From Actinostola sp. cb2023 (Eukaryota > Cnidaria > Anthozoa > Actiniaria > Actinostolidae): a DNA stretch of 64,000 nucleotides. Positions 53,839-64,000 of the stretch are shown piece after piece. Each line of letters starts with the position of its first letter. The first letter of the stretch is position 1. The stretch lies in assembly GCA_033675265.1 (NCBI GenBank), contig JAUJYZ010001425.1, positions 220,001-284,000 of the forward strand. The letters are read 5' to 3'. Below the pieces are notes generated by a model. It saw only the letters and a program-made list of their open reading frames with translations. It ran no database searches and was not told the DNA's origin. Both the position numbers and the translations under genes were made by a program.

Positions 53839-54204
53839 GACTATACCATGTACACACAATCGATCGTACTCAGTCGCTTTGAGTATTCAAAGGAATATTT
53901 TTATAATTCAAGACAGGAAGGCTCACATGCAAGATTATATTAGAACATGTATTTATCGTCCAGCCTTTATCGCAACAGAGCCAGAGAAGAACCGATGATG
54001 AAGAATGTACAAACTCGTGTACTTGTTACATTGTTTGAATTAACCATTAACGTAAACACTACGTATAGACTCTTCCACAGTACCCACTCGCAGCGGTCTT
54101 TAGCATGAGCATGCGCTCTGACGACTTGGTCGTCAAAATTTGACGACCGAGCAACAGGGTTTCCCAGAGCCCACGACCAACCAAATGACGAGTGGGCACT
54201 GGGT

Positions 54205-54275
54205 ACGAGAATGGGGTAGGGAAGGGTGGGAGAAGAGGTAGGGACGAGTGGGAGAATAAAGAAGGGGCATATCAG
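54205..54275. repeat. Dispersed repeat with GTGGGAGAA motifs (copy 2)
   Basis: Same family as 52,495-52,640; contains GGTGGGAGAAGAGGTAGGGA. Confidence 0.75.
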
Positions 54276-54698
54276 GACTCGATTCAACTTCTGCAACATT
54301 GCTGGCAATGTTGTGCGCGTTAAAAAATGGTTAGGTATGTGCGGCGAGATGTTCAGACCTGGACCCTGTTTTTGGAATTTGTCACTCGAAAACCTGGATT
54401 TACGAATTTTTCAAATACGATCTGATACGATGCATTCGTCAGGATATTTTGCCAGACTAACACTCTAACACCTATACGTCTGACTGACGCCATTATTATT
54501 GTTCATGCGGAGTTTTACTGAAACGCCGATACCACGTTATACAAATTATTAAAAATTATTTGATAAATGTTTTTTGGGCTATAACCTGGATTAATGATTT
54601 TTATGCGTTCATTTAACCTGGATTAAATAATAAAATAACCCAAAACCTGGATCCTGTACCGCCGCACATATATATCATGTAATTATTGGGAGTACCAC

Positions 54699-54830
54699 CC
54701 CCCCCCCCCCCCCCCCGGTGGGGGTTGTGCGCAACTGCGTGCAACATGTTGCAGAGGTTGACAAACGCTGCAACAATACATGTTGCGTGCAGAGAAAGTT
54801 GCACGAAATGTTGCATCGTGTGTCTGCACC
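54699..54830. mobile_element. Poly-C tract followed by GTTGCA-rich repeat
   Basis: A run of about 18 C is followed by several GTTGCA/TGCAAC copies in both orientations, related in motif to 26,860-27,085. Confidence 0.6.
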
Positions 54831-54879
54831 TTAAGTGTCGCGTTCTTATTTATTTGTTCCTATGGCAATCAAATATCAT

Positions 54880-56090
54880 TTCCGTGCAAGTCGAACAGTC
54901 TCGTCCTGTTCTATGCGCATGCGTGACCCTCTGCTCAGGACCATCAAGTACTCCATGTTGAAGTCCAAGCTCTTCTTCACAGAGACCAGCTTGTTTTCTT
55001 TGCACGCATCCACCACGTCCTTCACAGATAGACGCAGCTCTGGTAGTCTGCGTTGAAAAATCCTTGCGGGCTTTCGATGAAATATCCAGAACATTTGCCC
55101 GAAAAAACTTCGAGTCAGACAGTTGAAGCGTTCCTTCACCACCGACAGCCACGTGTCAGTTGTTGGGTCGAAGACGAACAGACGGTACGAGCGGTCGTGG
55201 CTTGTTGTACAAGAGGACCTGAACAACACCGAGATGTATATCTTGTTGTTTAGGGTGTCACCAGACACTCTAAAGACTCTCCACTCTCATACCTCCCATG
55301 GGGGTACTACTGCGGACCACGTGTTGGTATACATGTCGTATTTCTCACAGTGTTCACCGAATACATACAGATATATCTATCGTTGTAAGACACGGCACAG
55401 TCTTCACCAGAATGACAGTGTGTCATTCGTTGTATTTCTCTCCACTGATCTCTCACTGTGTCGTAACGGTGCGCAGTGTCTAGAGGGAAGGCATCTCTCT
55501 TACCCCCAAGAAAGTAGATGTACATCCCACACGTGATAGCCACAGAGCGCGTACCAAATACAGCGTGGAATGGAGTGCATTACGTGAAGGCTTGATTGTT
55601 GAAATCTAAGCGAAGGGCAACCAAAGGCGCAGGTACAATTCCACTGTTCATTTTCAAACCCGCGATGAAGACGTTGTCTCGAAATGGTATCACGGTATCA
55701 AATAGAAATTCGTGTCCAAGTTGTTCCAAAATCGTCAGTTTGGGATCTAGTCGCTTTGACGTTAGCGGCATCCAATAGTTGACAATGCTATCTAGAATCT
55801 ACGTCGGCTTCATCGAACACTGGAACCCAGGCGGCTTCACGGCTACCGAGCACGGCGATGTTGGATATGTTCTCCTGGTTGACCAAGTCGTCGATATTCA
55901 CTCGTTGGGGGAGAAACTTTGACGCTTTGTAGTTACGCAGTTCTGGGATAACTTTGGTCAACTTATATTTCTTGATCACTTCCGCTAAGAAATCCCTTCC
56001 GATGACACTCACAGACATTGGAGGGAGAGAGATAGCTACTGACTGTTAGAAGACACAGATCCTGAAGGGATACCACATCACCGCTGCTAG
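54880..56090 (-). pseudogene. BTB-Kelch (KLHL-type) gene copy, truncated and frameshifted
   Basis: Minus-strand fragments line up as the end of a BTB domain (GDVVSLQDLCLLTVSSYL), a BACK domain (DFLAEVIKKYKLTKVIPELR, KFLPQRVNIDDLVNQE), a linker and Kelch repeats (CGMYIYFLGGKRD, HRYDTVRDQWREIQRM, YRLFVFDPTTDTW). BTB-Kelch proteins are substrate adaptors of Cullin-3 ubiquitin ligases. Continuity is broken by a frame change near 56,015, another near 55,785, an in-frame TAA at 55,578 and further changes near 55,305. The first ~90 residues of BTB are missing. With no introns visible, a 5'-truncated retrocopy is likely; a decayed single-exon gene is the alternative. Confidence 0.8.
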
Positions 56091-56339
56091 TCATTTTCCT
56101 TGTTCTTTTACGCAGTGAATACAGCTCGGTTATGCAATGCAAGACTGGAATTCTCGTTTCAACCGGACCCGGAAATATAATGACGTCATATTGCAACACA
56201 GGTATCCCATCTAGGATGAAAACAAATGAACAATCGAATATACGCCCGGGCTGATCAGACCTGCAAACAGAAAAAAAAAAAAAGCTTTGGTTCACATGGG
56301 AAGCCATTTGAGTGTCACGGTACTGTAGGTTTCCCACTC

Positions 56340-57430
56340 ATACGAAAACGACTCTATCCATGACAAGCAGTGCATGTGAAGAAAAAAAAAGCGAAACGAT
56401 TTGTCACATTTACAAGGGAGATGGGAGGACTGGGAAAGAGAAAAGGATTAGGGCGGATCCAATGTAATATTGTGAATTTTGATGACGTCACGTGAAGTCG
56501 ACTTTATGTTCGAGAAGACTCAATAAAATTATTGCAGTGTAATGAACGAGTAATACCCCCTCCCCGTACTCCCATGTGAAAAGGACGGGGATGTTCGTAG
56601 GTGATTTAGACCCCTAAAGGACACCAATCTGCGCGTGGCTCTTGCTTTATTTGACCAATAATTTTGAGCTATCAGTAAAAAGCGCTATATCAAATAAATA
56701 TTATTATTATATTTATATTATTATTTAATTATAATAATATTATATTTATTTGATATAGCGCTTTTTACTGATAGCTCAAAAGATACCATTCTAAACCAGA
56801 AATATTACATGGAGATTTCCTGCCTCATCGGTCTAGACCACCAAGACAATATGTTATTTCGTTTTTATATCTTGACCGACAACCCTAAATGATACATTGA
56901 TGGCTAAAAATATTGGCTTTCCGTTTGGTATCACCTATAAGTGATACCAAAACCCGTAATTTAATTACATCCCTATATAGACGACGATCATCCACGCCTC
57001 TTTCAGTATGGGAGTCCCCTGTAGGTTTTAGGCTGAACTGAGACGGTGTATAGGACAAGATAAACGCTTTCCTTGTATTGATTTAATTATTTATTTTACT
57101 GCATTCAAATCACTGAAGTTGACGAGTGTTCAATCACCGAACTGAATCGAACCCAATTACATGATTAGGTTCAACTGGGTTCCATTGATTAACACGTTCG
57201 ATTGGCTACATCGAGTAACCCACCAACCGACCTTCAGTTTATAGTCAAATAGACATCATCAAGAGTTCGTGTTCTCTTGATATCATCGATTACCTGGGTA
57301 TCAACTCAGTGTCATCGATGAAGTGCGACCTTGAACATTACAGGGAGTTGATTAAGATTTGCAAAATCGACGACGACGACGTCAACCTGAAGTGTAAATA
57401 ACTTCTGTTCAGGGTTTTGTACGGGTACAT
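56340..57430. other. Intergenic with one hairpin
   Basis: An inverted repeat at 56,670-56,781 (AGCTATCAGTAAAAAGCGCT and complement) encloses ATT-rich sequence. The remainder shows no gene or defined element. Confidence 0.55.
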
Positions 57431-57436
57431 TAGGGA

Positions 57437-57632
57437 TACAAGCATCAAGAGTTCCAGACTTCCGATACGCACGCAATGAATTATGAGATTATTACAAAGG
57501 AAAAGTGAGCACCAATTCTAGACACAGGGAGCCCAAGCTTTGTTTTTGCTCACTTGGTGCTCACTTCTCCTTTGTAATAATCTCATAATGCATTGCGCGC
57601 GTACCAGAAGTCTGGAACTCTTGATGCTTGTA
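57437..57632. mobile_element. MITE family T, copy 1
   Basis: 196 bp, TIR TACAAGCATCAAGAGTTCCA and complement, stem of about 75 bp. A second copy lies at 59,539-59,740 with its loop in the opposite orientation. Confidence 0.9.
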
Positions 57633-57688
57633 TTTGTGAGGTTACTTTATCCACAGGGAATACCAACTATGAAGGTATGAAACCCTAG

Positions 57689-57771
57689 CCTCCTTTGCAG
57701 GCGTCCTTAGGGGGCGGTCCTAAAAATCCCCTCCCCAGACCGCACCCTAAGGACGCCTGCAAAGGAGGCTA
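57689..57771. mobile_element. Short hairpin MITE
   Basis: TAGCCTCCTTTGCAGGCGTC pairs with its complement ending at 57,771; loop about 25 bp. It lies downstream of the hydrolase stop codon. Confidence 0.85.
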
Positions 57772-57942
57772 ATGAAACCCCAAAGTAAAGTTATCTACAC
57801 TTCTGGGTGACGTCTCCGTTCGTAGATTTTTCTAAACCTTTTCTTAACTTTTTAAAACTCCAGACGGCCGTTATATGGACACGCCCATGTTGTTTGATTG
57901 ATGTACGACCCGCTATTTTGCCAGCCTAATGCACTTCAACTG

Positions 57943-58347
57943 TTATAATTTCCCACTGACAATGCTCTTGATGAATGCCAAGCAATGTTGTTCTGCTGAA
58001 TAAGTTTGACCAGTTGATCTTCCAAAGGAAAGAATGATTGACAGGTGATTGACATTTGGAATCACCCAATGCTGGCATGGGTAGCTTTGCTCTGTAAGCA
58101 TGGCAACAAACTGCTGTGCATCTTGATTTAACATAGGGTCTCGTTCTGCGTTCATAACCAGAAATGGAATTGTAGCTTGGTTTGTTACTTTAATCGAGGA
58201 CTGTTTTTGTTGAACAAGATGGAAGAGAGGCGAGGCACTTGTCCATAGGTCTTTATTACTACCAAAGGCTGGCCTAAGGAATAGATACTCTAGTAGACCA
58301 CCAGAAAGGTTATGCAGGTTGTACACTCCTGATATTGATATTACTCC
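57943..58347 (-). CDS. Hydrolase exon 2
   Basis: 134 codons from GVISISGVYNL to SGKL and the stop. Holds the catalytic Asp and His of the alpha/beta hydrolase. Confidence 0.9.
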   Translation of the reverse strand, partial: GVISISGVYNLHNLSGGLLEYLFLRPAFGSNKDLWTSASPLFHLVQQKQSSIKVTNQATIPFLVMNAERDPMLNQDAQQFVAMLTEQSYPCQHWVIPNVNHLSIILSFGRSTGQTYSAEQHCLAFIKSIVSGKL

Positions 58348-59196
58348 CTGGAACAAATACAACAATTATTATAAAGCATTTAATGACAGAGATATAAAAA
58401 CTGTGAACCGTGGGCATGTGGAAGATTGTCTTGATTGAAGCCTAAATTTATCTTTAAATGAAAACAAAGAGAATGTTGTATGCATTCATTTTATAAACGA
58501 ACAAGAAATCTAAATCCAAAATGCCTTTGTACATGGGAGTATTCATTGAATCAGTACTGTTTCAACCACGTGAATTTATTTAAAATACCGAGCTATCATT
58601 TTATACACTATCATTTTATTCTCTAGCCTGAATATCAGCCGTCTCCTCTGGGTCAAAAATTTCCCTGACCCAGAGGAGACGGCTGATATTCAGGCTATTT
58701 ATTCTCCTCCTTAATTTTATTTATCAATACAAAAAAACTTGTAATATTATGTAAAGTGCAAATAAAGTATTCTTCTTCTTCTTTCGAAAGTTCTAGTCTT
58801 AATGTACAATGTATGTCACAAAAATTTTTGTTGTTATTTTTATGGAGAAGAAACTAGAGTTAAAATTGTAAAAAGACTGGATTACCACGTGTAGAGTGAT
58901 ATTATAAGTGCATTGTGAGCAGATCTTATTATTCCCATATACGACCACAATAACAAAAGATTTGAACCAACAGTAAAATGCTTGTATTTCTTTAATTTAT
59001 TTATTTAAATTGGCCACCTTTGTCTGGTCCGTACTGCACTGCTTTGCTGTAACAGACACAGGCCAGACAGCACAACACTTGATCCCAAGGGGGTCCAGCT
59101 TAGTCTCCTACGCAGCCTATTTAGTTCCGTCACGCAATTCTCCCAGCTCACCTGGGAGCATTGCGTGATGGAACTAAAGACAGCTGCGTAGGTTGA

Positions 59197-59232
<36 letters not shown>

Positions 59233-59249
59233 CATTATTATTATTACCG

Positions 59250-59286
<37 letters not shown>

Positions 59287-61914
59287 ATGTATAACAAATC
59301 AACACTGGATGGGGAGGGGAAGGATAAAATATGTACATTGTACTAATGTCAATAATATTGTTACTAAAAGTTTTAGCAATCGGTTTAATAAGTTTTGTTG
59401 TTATATATATCAAGTGTCAAAGTCCATTTTTCTCAGCCTCTCATTGGATGAGAGGGTATCATGTGAAAGTCATCAAATTTGACTGTTTCCCAGCAACAGC
59501 TCTGAGCTGGCAACAATAATTATGTTATGGACCAGTAATACAAGCATCAAGAGTTCCAGACTTCCGGTACGCGTGCAATGCATTGTGAGATTATAATTAT
59601 TACAAAGGAAAAGTGAGCACCAAGTGAGCAAAAACATAGCTTGGGCTCCCTGTGTCTAGAATTGGTGCTCACTTTTCCTTTGTAATAATCTAATAATGCA
59701 TTGCGTGCATACCGGAAGTCTGGAACTCTTGATGCTTGTATAAAACCAGAAGCAACATGTACCTAACTGGAAATGCAACCTGGATTGACCAATACGCCTT
59801 ATGCATGAGTGCTGATTTTCGAGATCAGAATACTAGAATCTTTTGACATAAAAATAACCACTGCCATCTGAAAAAGCATTTATTCATCAATATTTTTGGA
59901 AAATTTCAAAAGTATTGGATAAAATCCCGCGAAGATATCATAAATGACATTTATAAAGTTTAGTATGGGATTTTGCCGTCATGTGTATACAGCCTCGTTC
60001 TGATGTACATCAATTTTCCAAATTGCTTAATTTCAAGGTTTAACACGTTCCACTAAAAAAGATAAGCGTAAAAGTTGCGGAGTTATGAACGTCTTTAATT
60101 CTGAAAATACACCAGAACAAGGCTGTGTACGCATGATGGCAAAATCCCATACTAAACTCTATAAATGTCATTGACGATATCTTCGTGGGATCGTATCCAA
60201 TACTTTTGAACTTTTCCAAAAATATTGATGAATAATTGCTTTTTCAGATGGCAGTGGTTATTTTTATGTGACAGATTCTAGTATTCTGATCTCAAAAATC
60301 AGGACGCGTGCATAAGGCCTATATAACAGTGCCTTTGAACTTAGGATTTAGGCTCTTTACAAAATTCTTTATTATTATTATAGAAATGGAATCTAATGAG
60401 AAATATACAGAACAAATGTTCAGGAAAAATCAGATGCCTCGAGCGGGATTCGAACCCACGACACCCCGATTTCATGACAGCTAGGTCCTCTACCCACTGA
60501 GCTACCGAGGCAACTACAATGGCGTGGAGTTCAAATTAGCTGAACGACGCTGATTTTAACCAAACATTTGCTCCCAGGCCTCACGGAACTGGATGTCATG
60601 GGTTCGAATTCCGCTCGAGGCATCTGATTTTTCCCAAACATTTGTTCTGTATATTCCTCATTAGTTTCCATTTCTATACTTATTATTATGATAGTTCTTT
60701 ATCAGTTTATTTTTATTATTTTCTTCTGTTCTTTGACACTTGGTATATAACAAAACACTTATTTACTGGGACCTCAAGAACAGAGCCTTGGAGAAACATC
60801 AGTGGTCTCGGAACAAAACATACTGTTTCCTTTGGTCGCAGTAAATAAGTATTAATTCTCCGCTATAGATATTGACCTGGCTTGTCTGTATCTATAGTGG
60901 GGCTGAGCAATTAAACACAATGCCTGTTAGCTTATAGAGTCTACAAACCTGTATATCAGACAGTGATAGTCCAACTCCTTCCAGATAACCTGAATCCAGA
61001 GCCAACAACGACACCAGATGGCCCCCAGCTGAATGACCACAAAGAAATATCCTGTTGGAATCAAACATTTTACTGGTAGCAGCAAAGTTCTTAATCCATT
61101 TTATACTCAGTGCAACATCTGAAACATGGGAGGGGTGCTTGATAGAAGGCCGCCATTTTTGCTGAAATGTTGCAAAGGAATGAAGCAGGCTGATGCCAAG
61201 AAAGACCATCAAACACACAGTGATAGAGGTGATACCGACATTAAGACACATGCATGTTATGAACAGCGAGATCATCAAAGGCCAAATCTTCTGGAATGGC
61301 GTAATGAAATATCCTTCACCACTTTGACAGACAATCATCCAGACTATTAGAAATGAGAGCACAATTAAGAGTGCAAATATGGTGAAGACTGACATGTATG
61401 GAGTATAGCTACAGTCAGTCATTCCACTATGATAGCCAATGTCATTACCGGTAAAAATAACCGAAATACACCAACCCAACAATACTAAGCACAGCAAAGG
61501 GGTCAAAATGACAAACACTGACATGAACAGTGAAAAGAGCAGCTCGACCATCAGCCAAGGGAACTCCAGTCGACTAAGCCGATACGACACAACTGCACAA
61601 GCAACTCCACTTCTAGCAAAAGCTTTGCCAACATTCCAGTAGGCATCATAATAGGCCAGAGCTAAAGCTACGAGTAAGTTTGTATCGTAAGTAGAAAAGT
61701 AATGTCTGTATGCTCGCCGGTCACCTCTCATCCACCCCCCGCCATGCACGAACACAACAACAGCTCCATTCGCGATCGGCGAATTCTTGGGTACAAACAA
61801 ATCAAGCCTATTCTTTGCGAGGATGTCAGTATTCCTTGTCACACTATTATCATTGTCTTTGTATTGTAGATCTTGTAGTATCGAGTATTCACAAGGATAA
61901 CAATTATTCGCCAT
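57943..61914 (-). CDS. Alpha/beta hydrolase, isoprenylcysteine methylesterase-like, with embedded membrane segments (456 aa, 2 exons)
   Basis: Exon 1 is 61,914-60,949 and exon 2 is 58,347-57,943 (stop at 57,943-57,945), joined in phase 0 (CAG/GTTTGT donor, TTTGTTCCAG acceptor). HGGGW (57-61) is the oxyanion-hole motif, GHSAGGH (293-299) carries nucleophile Ser295, and Asp392 (ERDPML) and His423 (NVNHLS) complete the expected triad. The family includes isoprenylcysteine methylesterases and related lipid/ester hydrolases; kynurenine formamidases are a more distant option. Between VVSYRLS (108-114) and KHPSHVSDVALSIKW (259-273), normally almost adjacent, lie some 140 residues with hydrophobic stretches at about 118-154, 173-195 and 210-244, i.e. 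four or five predicted membrane helices. The enzyme is probably membrane-anchored. Confidence 0.9.
58625..58700. mobile_element. Short hairpin MITE in hydrolase intron
   Basis: TAGCCTGAATATCAGCCGTC with TCCTCTGGGTCA pairs with its complement across a 10-bp loop. Confidence 0.88.
59104..59285. repeat. Hairpin followed by ATT microsatellite
   Basis: CCTACGCAGCCTATTTAGTT...AACTAAAGACAGCTGCGTAGG forms a stem (59,107-59,192). An (ATT)n tract with one ACCGGT interruption follows at 59,198-59,284. Confidence 0.88.
59539..59740. mobile_element. MITE family T, copy 2
   Basis: 202 bp, same TIRs as 57,437-57,632; loop sequence (CCCTGTGTCTAGAATTGGTG) is present in reversed orientation relative to copy 1. 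Confidence 0.9.
59797..60320. mobile_element. Foldback element with ~205-bp arms
   Basis: Left arm from GCCTTATGCATGAGTGCTGA, right arm ending with the near complement (GCGTGCATAAGGCC). Both contain AATATTTTTGGAAAATTTCA-like and GTATGGGATTTTGCC sequence. The central 115 bp is unique. It lies within the hydrolase intron. Confidence 0.85.
60384..60680. mobile_element. Head-to-head pair of tRNA-derived SINE sequences
   Basis: The left unit (minus strand) has a complete tRNA-like head at 60,436-60,511 and a tail to 60,384. The right unit (plus strand) has only the T-arm/acceptor part (GGGTTCGAATTCCGCTCGAG at 60,598-60,617) and the same tail (GAACATTTGTTCTGTATATT-like). The whole forms an inverted repeat of about 70-bp arms. 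Confidence 0.75.
60436..60511 (-). pseudogene. tRNA-like SINE head
   Basis: 76 nt with a paired 7-bp acceptor stem (GCCTCGG/TCGAGGC), A box TAGCTCAGTGGGTAGAG and B box GGTTCGAATCC. The anticodon stem does not pair cleanly, so no anticodon can be assigned with trust and a functional tRNA is unlikely. Confidence 0.75.
60949..61914 (-). CDS. Hydrolase exon 1
   Basis: 322 codons from ATG at 61,914. It contains HGGGW, the membrane-helix block and GHSAGG. The open frame runs 18 codons past the donor, which should not be taken as coding. Confidence 0.92.
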
Positions 61915-61999
61915 TTCTCCATGATAGAAAGAACAAACTCCCCCTCGACTTAGTCTCTCTCAGTCAAAATCTGACTACAGGGTACCCATAACATACATC

Positions 62000-62930
62000 A
62001 TAAGTAATTCACCAGTCAAAAAGTGGCCATGCACTCACGGCAAACAACCAAATCCCGACACAACGCGGTAATAGTACCGTTTAATGACAGGGAATCATAT
62101 TTGGGCTCCAATGCTTAGGGGTGGCAAAGAAAAAATGTCCCCAAAAAATCCTGCAAGAACCCTACCATTCGTTACCATGGGTTTCATATGCTAAAGATAC
62201 TGATACAGGGTTCCTTTTATTACAGGGTTCCTTATTGCGAAGGTCACTCCGTTTAATGTGGAAAACTCCTCTATGCATGCGCGGTACAGCGACCTAAAAA
62301 GGTGCTTCTGTGAAACATATTACAACTTTAGTAATACGTTATCACACAAATATACGGTATTATAACAGCAATTCATGCTCAAATAATTGCCTCGAGATTG
62401 GAAAAAGTCGGCCGCCAGATAAAACAATTGCATTTACGCTTTCCTGGCCGACACTCGTTAATTTATTACAAAGAAAATTCCCAAAGCATTCTGGTACTTG
62501 TAGTAAAACAACGTCATCGTGCAAGTCGCCTATTAGAGAAAAATTACCTTGATACCCTCTCAACACAGGAAGCCCAAATCCATATGATGCAGAAATGAAC
62601 TTCCCTCCCTCCCCATAGCAATGTTGAATGTAGGAATGCCCGTGTTTCACAATTGGTAGGGGTAACAACATTGTTTCAGGGGAAGGGGGTTTCTTATATC
62701 TAAGAATAATATTAATGTAAAATTTTGTAAAATAATTCAGTGCGGATAAAAAGTAAGCATTAATTAGGGTATACGTATCATTCAGTTTTATTCGCTGTAG
62801 TTATTTTACACACTTTGTACCGTGTACACGATTGATGGAATAAAACATAAGACACATATTGTTCTACGCCATTGGCTCTGTCCCACATAGAATGAATGAA
62901 TGAATGCCTTTATTTACTCTAAAATATTCA
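62000..62930. other. Upstream of the hydrolase, nothing recognised
   Basis: Overlapping frames at 62,310-62,671 on both strands have no family signature. No promoter element could be identified with confidence. Confidence 0.4.
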
Positions 62931-62931
62931 T

Positions 62932-63002
62932 ACAAGGTGACATATATAATTTATACAAGGTGACATATATAATTTATACAAGGTGACATATATAATTTAT
63001 AA
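62932..63002. repeat. 23-bp tandem repeat, 3 copies
   Basis: ACAAGGTGACATATATAATT plus TAT repeated three times, after GAATGAATGAATGCCTTTAT, which resembles the tail of a retroelement. Confidence 0.85.
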
Positions 63003-63471
63003 TAATATACGATTTGTTTTAAAATTGGCATGTGATGCTACTGGATAACAGACAAACTTGATATCAAAAAAAACCTTTTTGTCAATTTTCATGTTTAAGC
63101 CAATGAGATCACTAGTTTTAACAATAGGGAATTTAAACATCCCATCGTGCATTGCCGTTCAGTTCTTACTTGGACCATTACTTAAAAAGATAAGTCCGCT
63201 GATGTCACGCAACGTACATAAAGTGATTTGATTTGATTTTTTTTATTTGATATGAATGATAGTTTCATGTCGTTTCAGGTCGTTTCAGGAATATAAATCA
63301 TATTTTACGATAATTTAACTTTATACCAATAAAAGGACATTTACATGACAATTAAACAAGAACCCTAATGGTGTTTACTGTTACATAATTTTGAACGTCA
63401 AGATAATGGGGAGTTTGCAGGTCTTGCGTGACATTTTAAATTTTAATCGGCCAGCAAAGAACAAAAATATA

Positions 63472-63913
63472 ATACCGTATTTTCTCGATTAAGCGCCCTG
63501 GGCGCTTATTTCAAATTTGTTGGCCAAGGGGCGCGCTTAAACGAGGGAGGCCGCTTAATCGAGGGGGGCGCTAGCTTAATATAAAAAGTCTAAAAACGTG
63601 ATTTGAACTCGGAAACATAACTTCCATATGGTACTACCGTATAGGAACATGCCGTAACTTTGTAATAAAACGCAAGTTGTATACCATATATTCTGCAATC
63701 TCTTACTGTACCATATTTGTTGGGGGAGGGGAGGGGGCCGGTTAATCGAGGGGGGCGTTTATTTCAATTTTTGGGGGGCAAGGGGGGCGCTTAATCGAGG
63801 GCCACAAGTTTATTAGCCTCTGGCTATTTAGTGTTACCCTCTTTAAATAAAGAGTTTATTATTATTATTATTAATGAATCGAGGGTAGACGCTTAATCGA
63901 TGAAACACGGTAT
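63472..63913. mobile_element. TIR element with repeated CGCTTAATCGAG motifs
   Basis: Ends AATACCGTATTTTCTCGATT and the near complement AATCGATGAAACACGGTATT. The motif GCTTAATCGAG occurs at least five times, often with GGGGGCG. An internal CTTTAAATAAAGAG + (TTA)n tail at 63,840 suggests another insertion. Confidence 0.75.
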
Positions 63914-64000
63914 TTGAAAAGAGCACACCAAAGTTAGCAGAAATTGAAATGTTGAAGTAATTTCGATGAATAGAGCGAAAGTTATGGGTGACAGAAGTTG

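Noticed and set aside
60436..60511. Functional tRNA gene
   Set aside because: Acceptor and T arms are good but the anticodon stem does not pair, and the sequence continues into a tail shared with a second partial copy, as in SINEs.

Overview
This is animal nuclear DNA. It has spliced genes with GT/AG introns, a U6 snRNA, a rhodopsin-class GPCR, a vitellogenin-type von Willebrand D domain, a BTB-Kelch gene copy, and very many hairpin-forming DNA transposon derivatives plus satellites. The gene set, the single-exon GPCR and the transposon mix (Crypton, hAT, pogo/mariner, Mutator-like) suggest a cnidarian, probably an anthozoan. That assignment is inference, not proof.

Region 1 (1-24,430, + strand) is the 3' three quarters of a large vitellogenin-like lipid-transfer protein gene. 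I can place 17 exons whose splice phases agree from end to end. They encode roughly the last 1,385 residues: the end of the lipid-binding superhelix, a beta-sheet shell, two unusual low-complexity modules (Pro-Gly-Gln-rich 27-residue repeats and Gly-Ala-Ser-Gln heptads), a VWD domain and a Cys-rich C-terminus. The introns are packed with elements: three copies of one MITE family, hAT and mariner hairpins, a possible Helitron-type element that itself carries a long inverted-repeat element, and a Crypton inserted into one of the MITEs. One short exon is split by a 1.34-kb Mutator-like element with a 9-bp target duplication, so this allele may not make an intact C-terminus.

Region 2 (24,430-44,420) has no clear protein gene. 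It holds a 1.02-kb pogo-like element with TA duplications, a 9.55-kb satellite of 70-bp units (28,425-37,978), a U6 snRNA gene with its own TATA box (40,070-40,175, minus), a 55-bp tandem array rich in CCAAT, and a 1.8-kb array of 22-bp units.

Region 3 (44,983-47,142) is a nearly perfect inverted repeat with about 1.03-kb arms and an 86-bp spacer. It consists of two tail-to-tail copies of the same element family seen at 12.1-15.1 kb. More hairpin elements follow up to 50 kb.

Region 4 (50,325-64,000) holds three minus-strand gene loci: a 350-residue single-exon class A GPCR (50,325-51,377), a 5'-truncated and frameshifted BTB-Kelch copy (about 54,880-56,090), and a two-exon alpha/beta hydrolase (57,943-61,914). 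The hydrolase resembles isoprenylcysteine methylesterase and carries a block of predicted membrane helices inside the catalytic fold. Its 2.6-kb intron contains MITEs and a head-to-head pair of tRNA-derived SINE heads. The genes look unrelated in function; what links the window is the heavy load of nested transposons and satellites.
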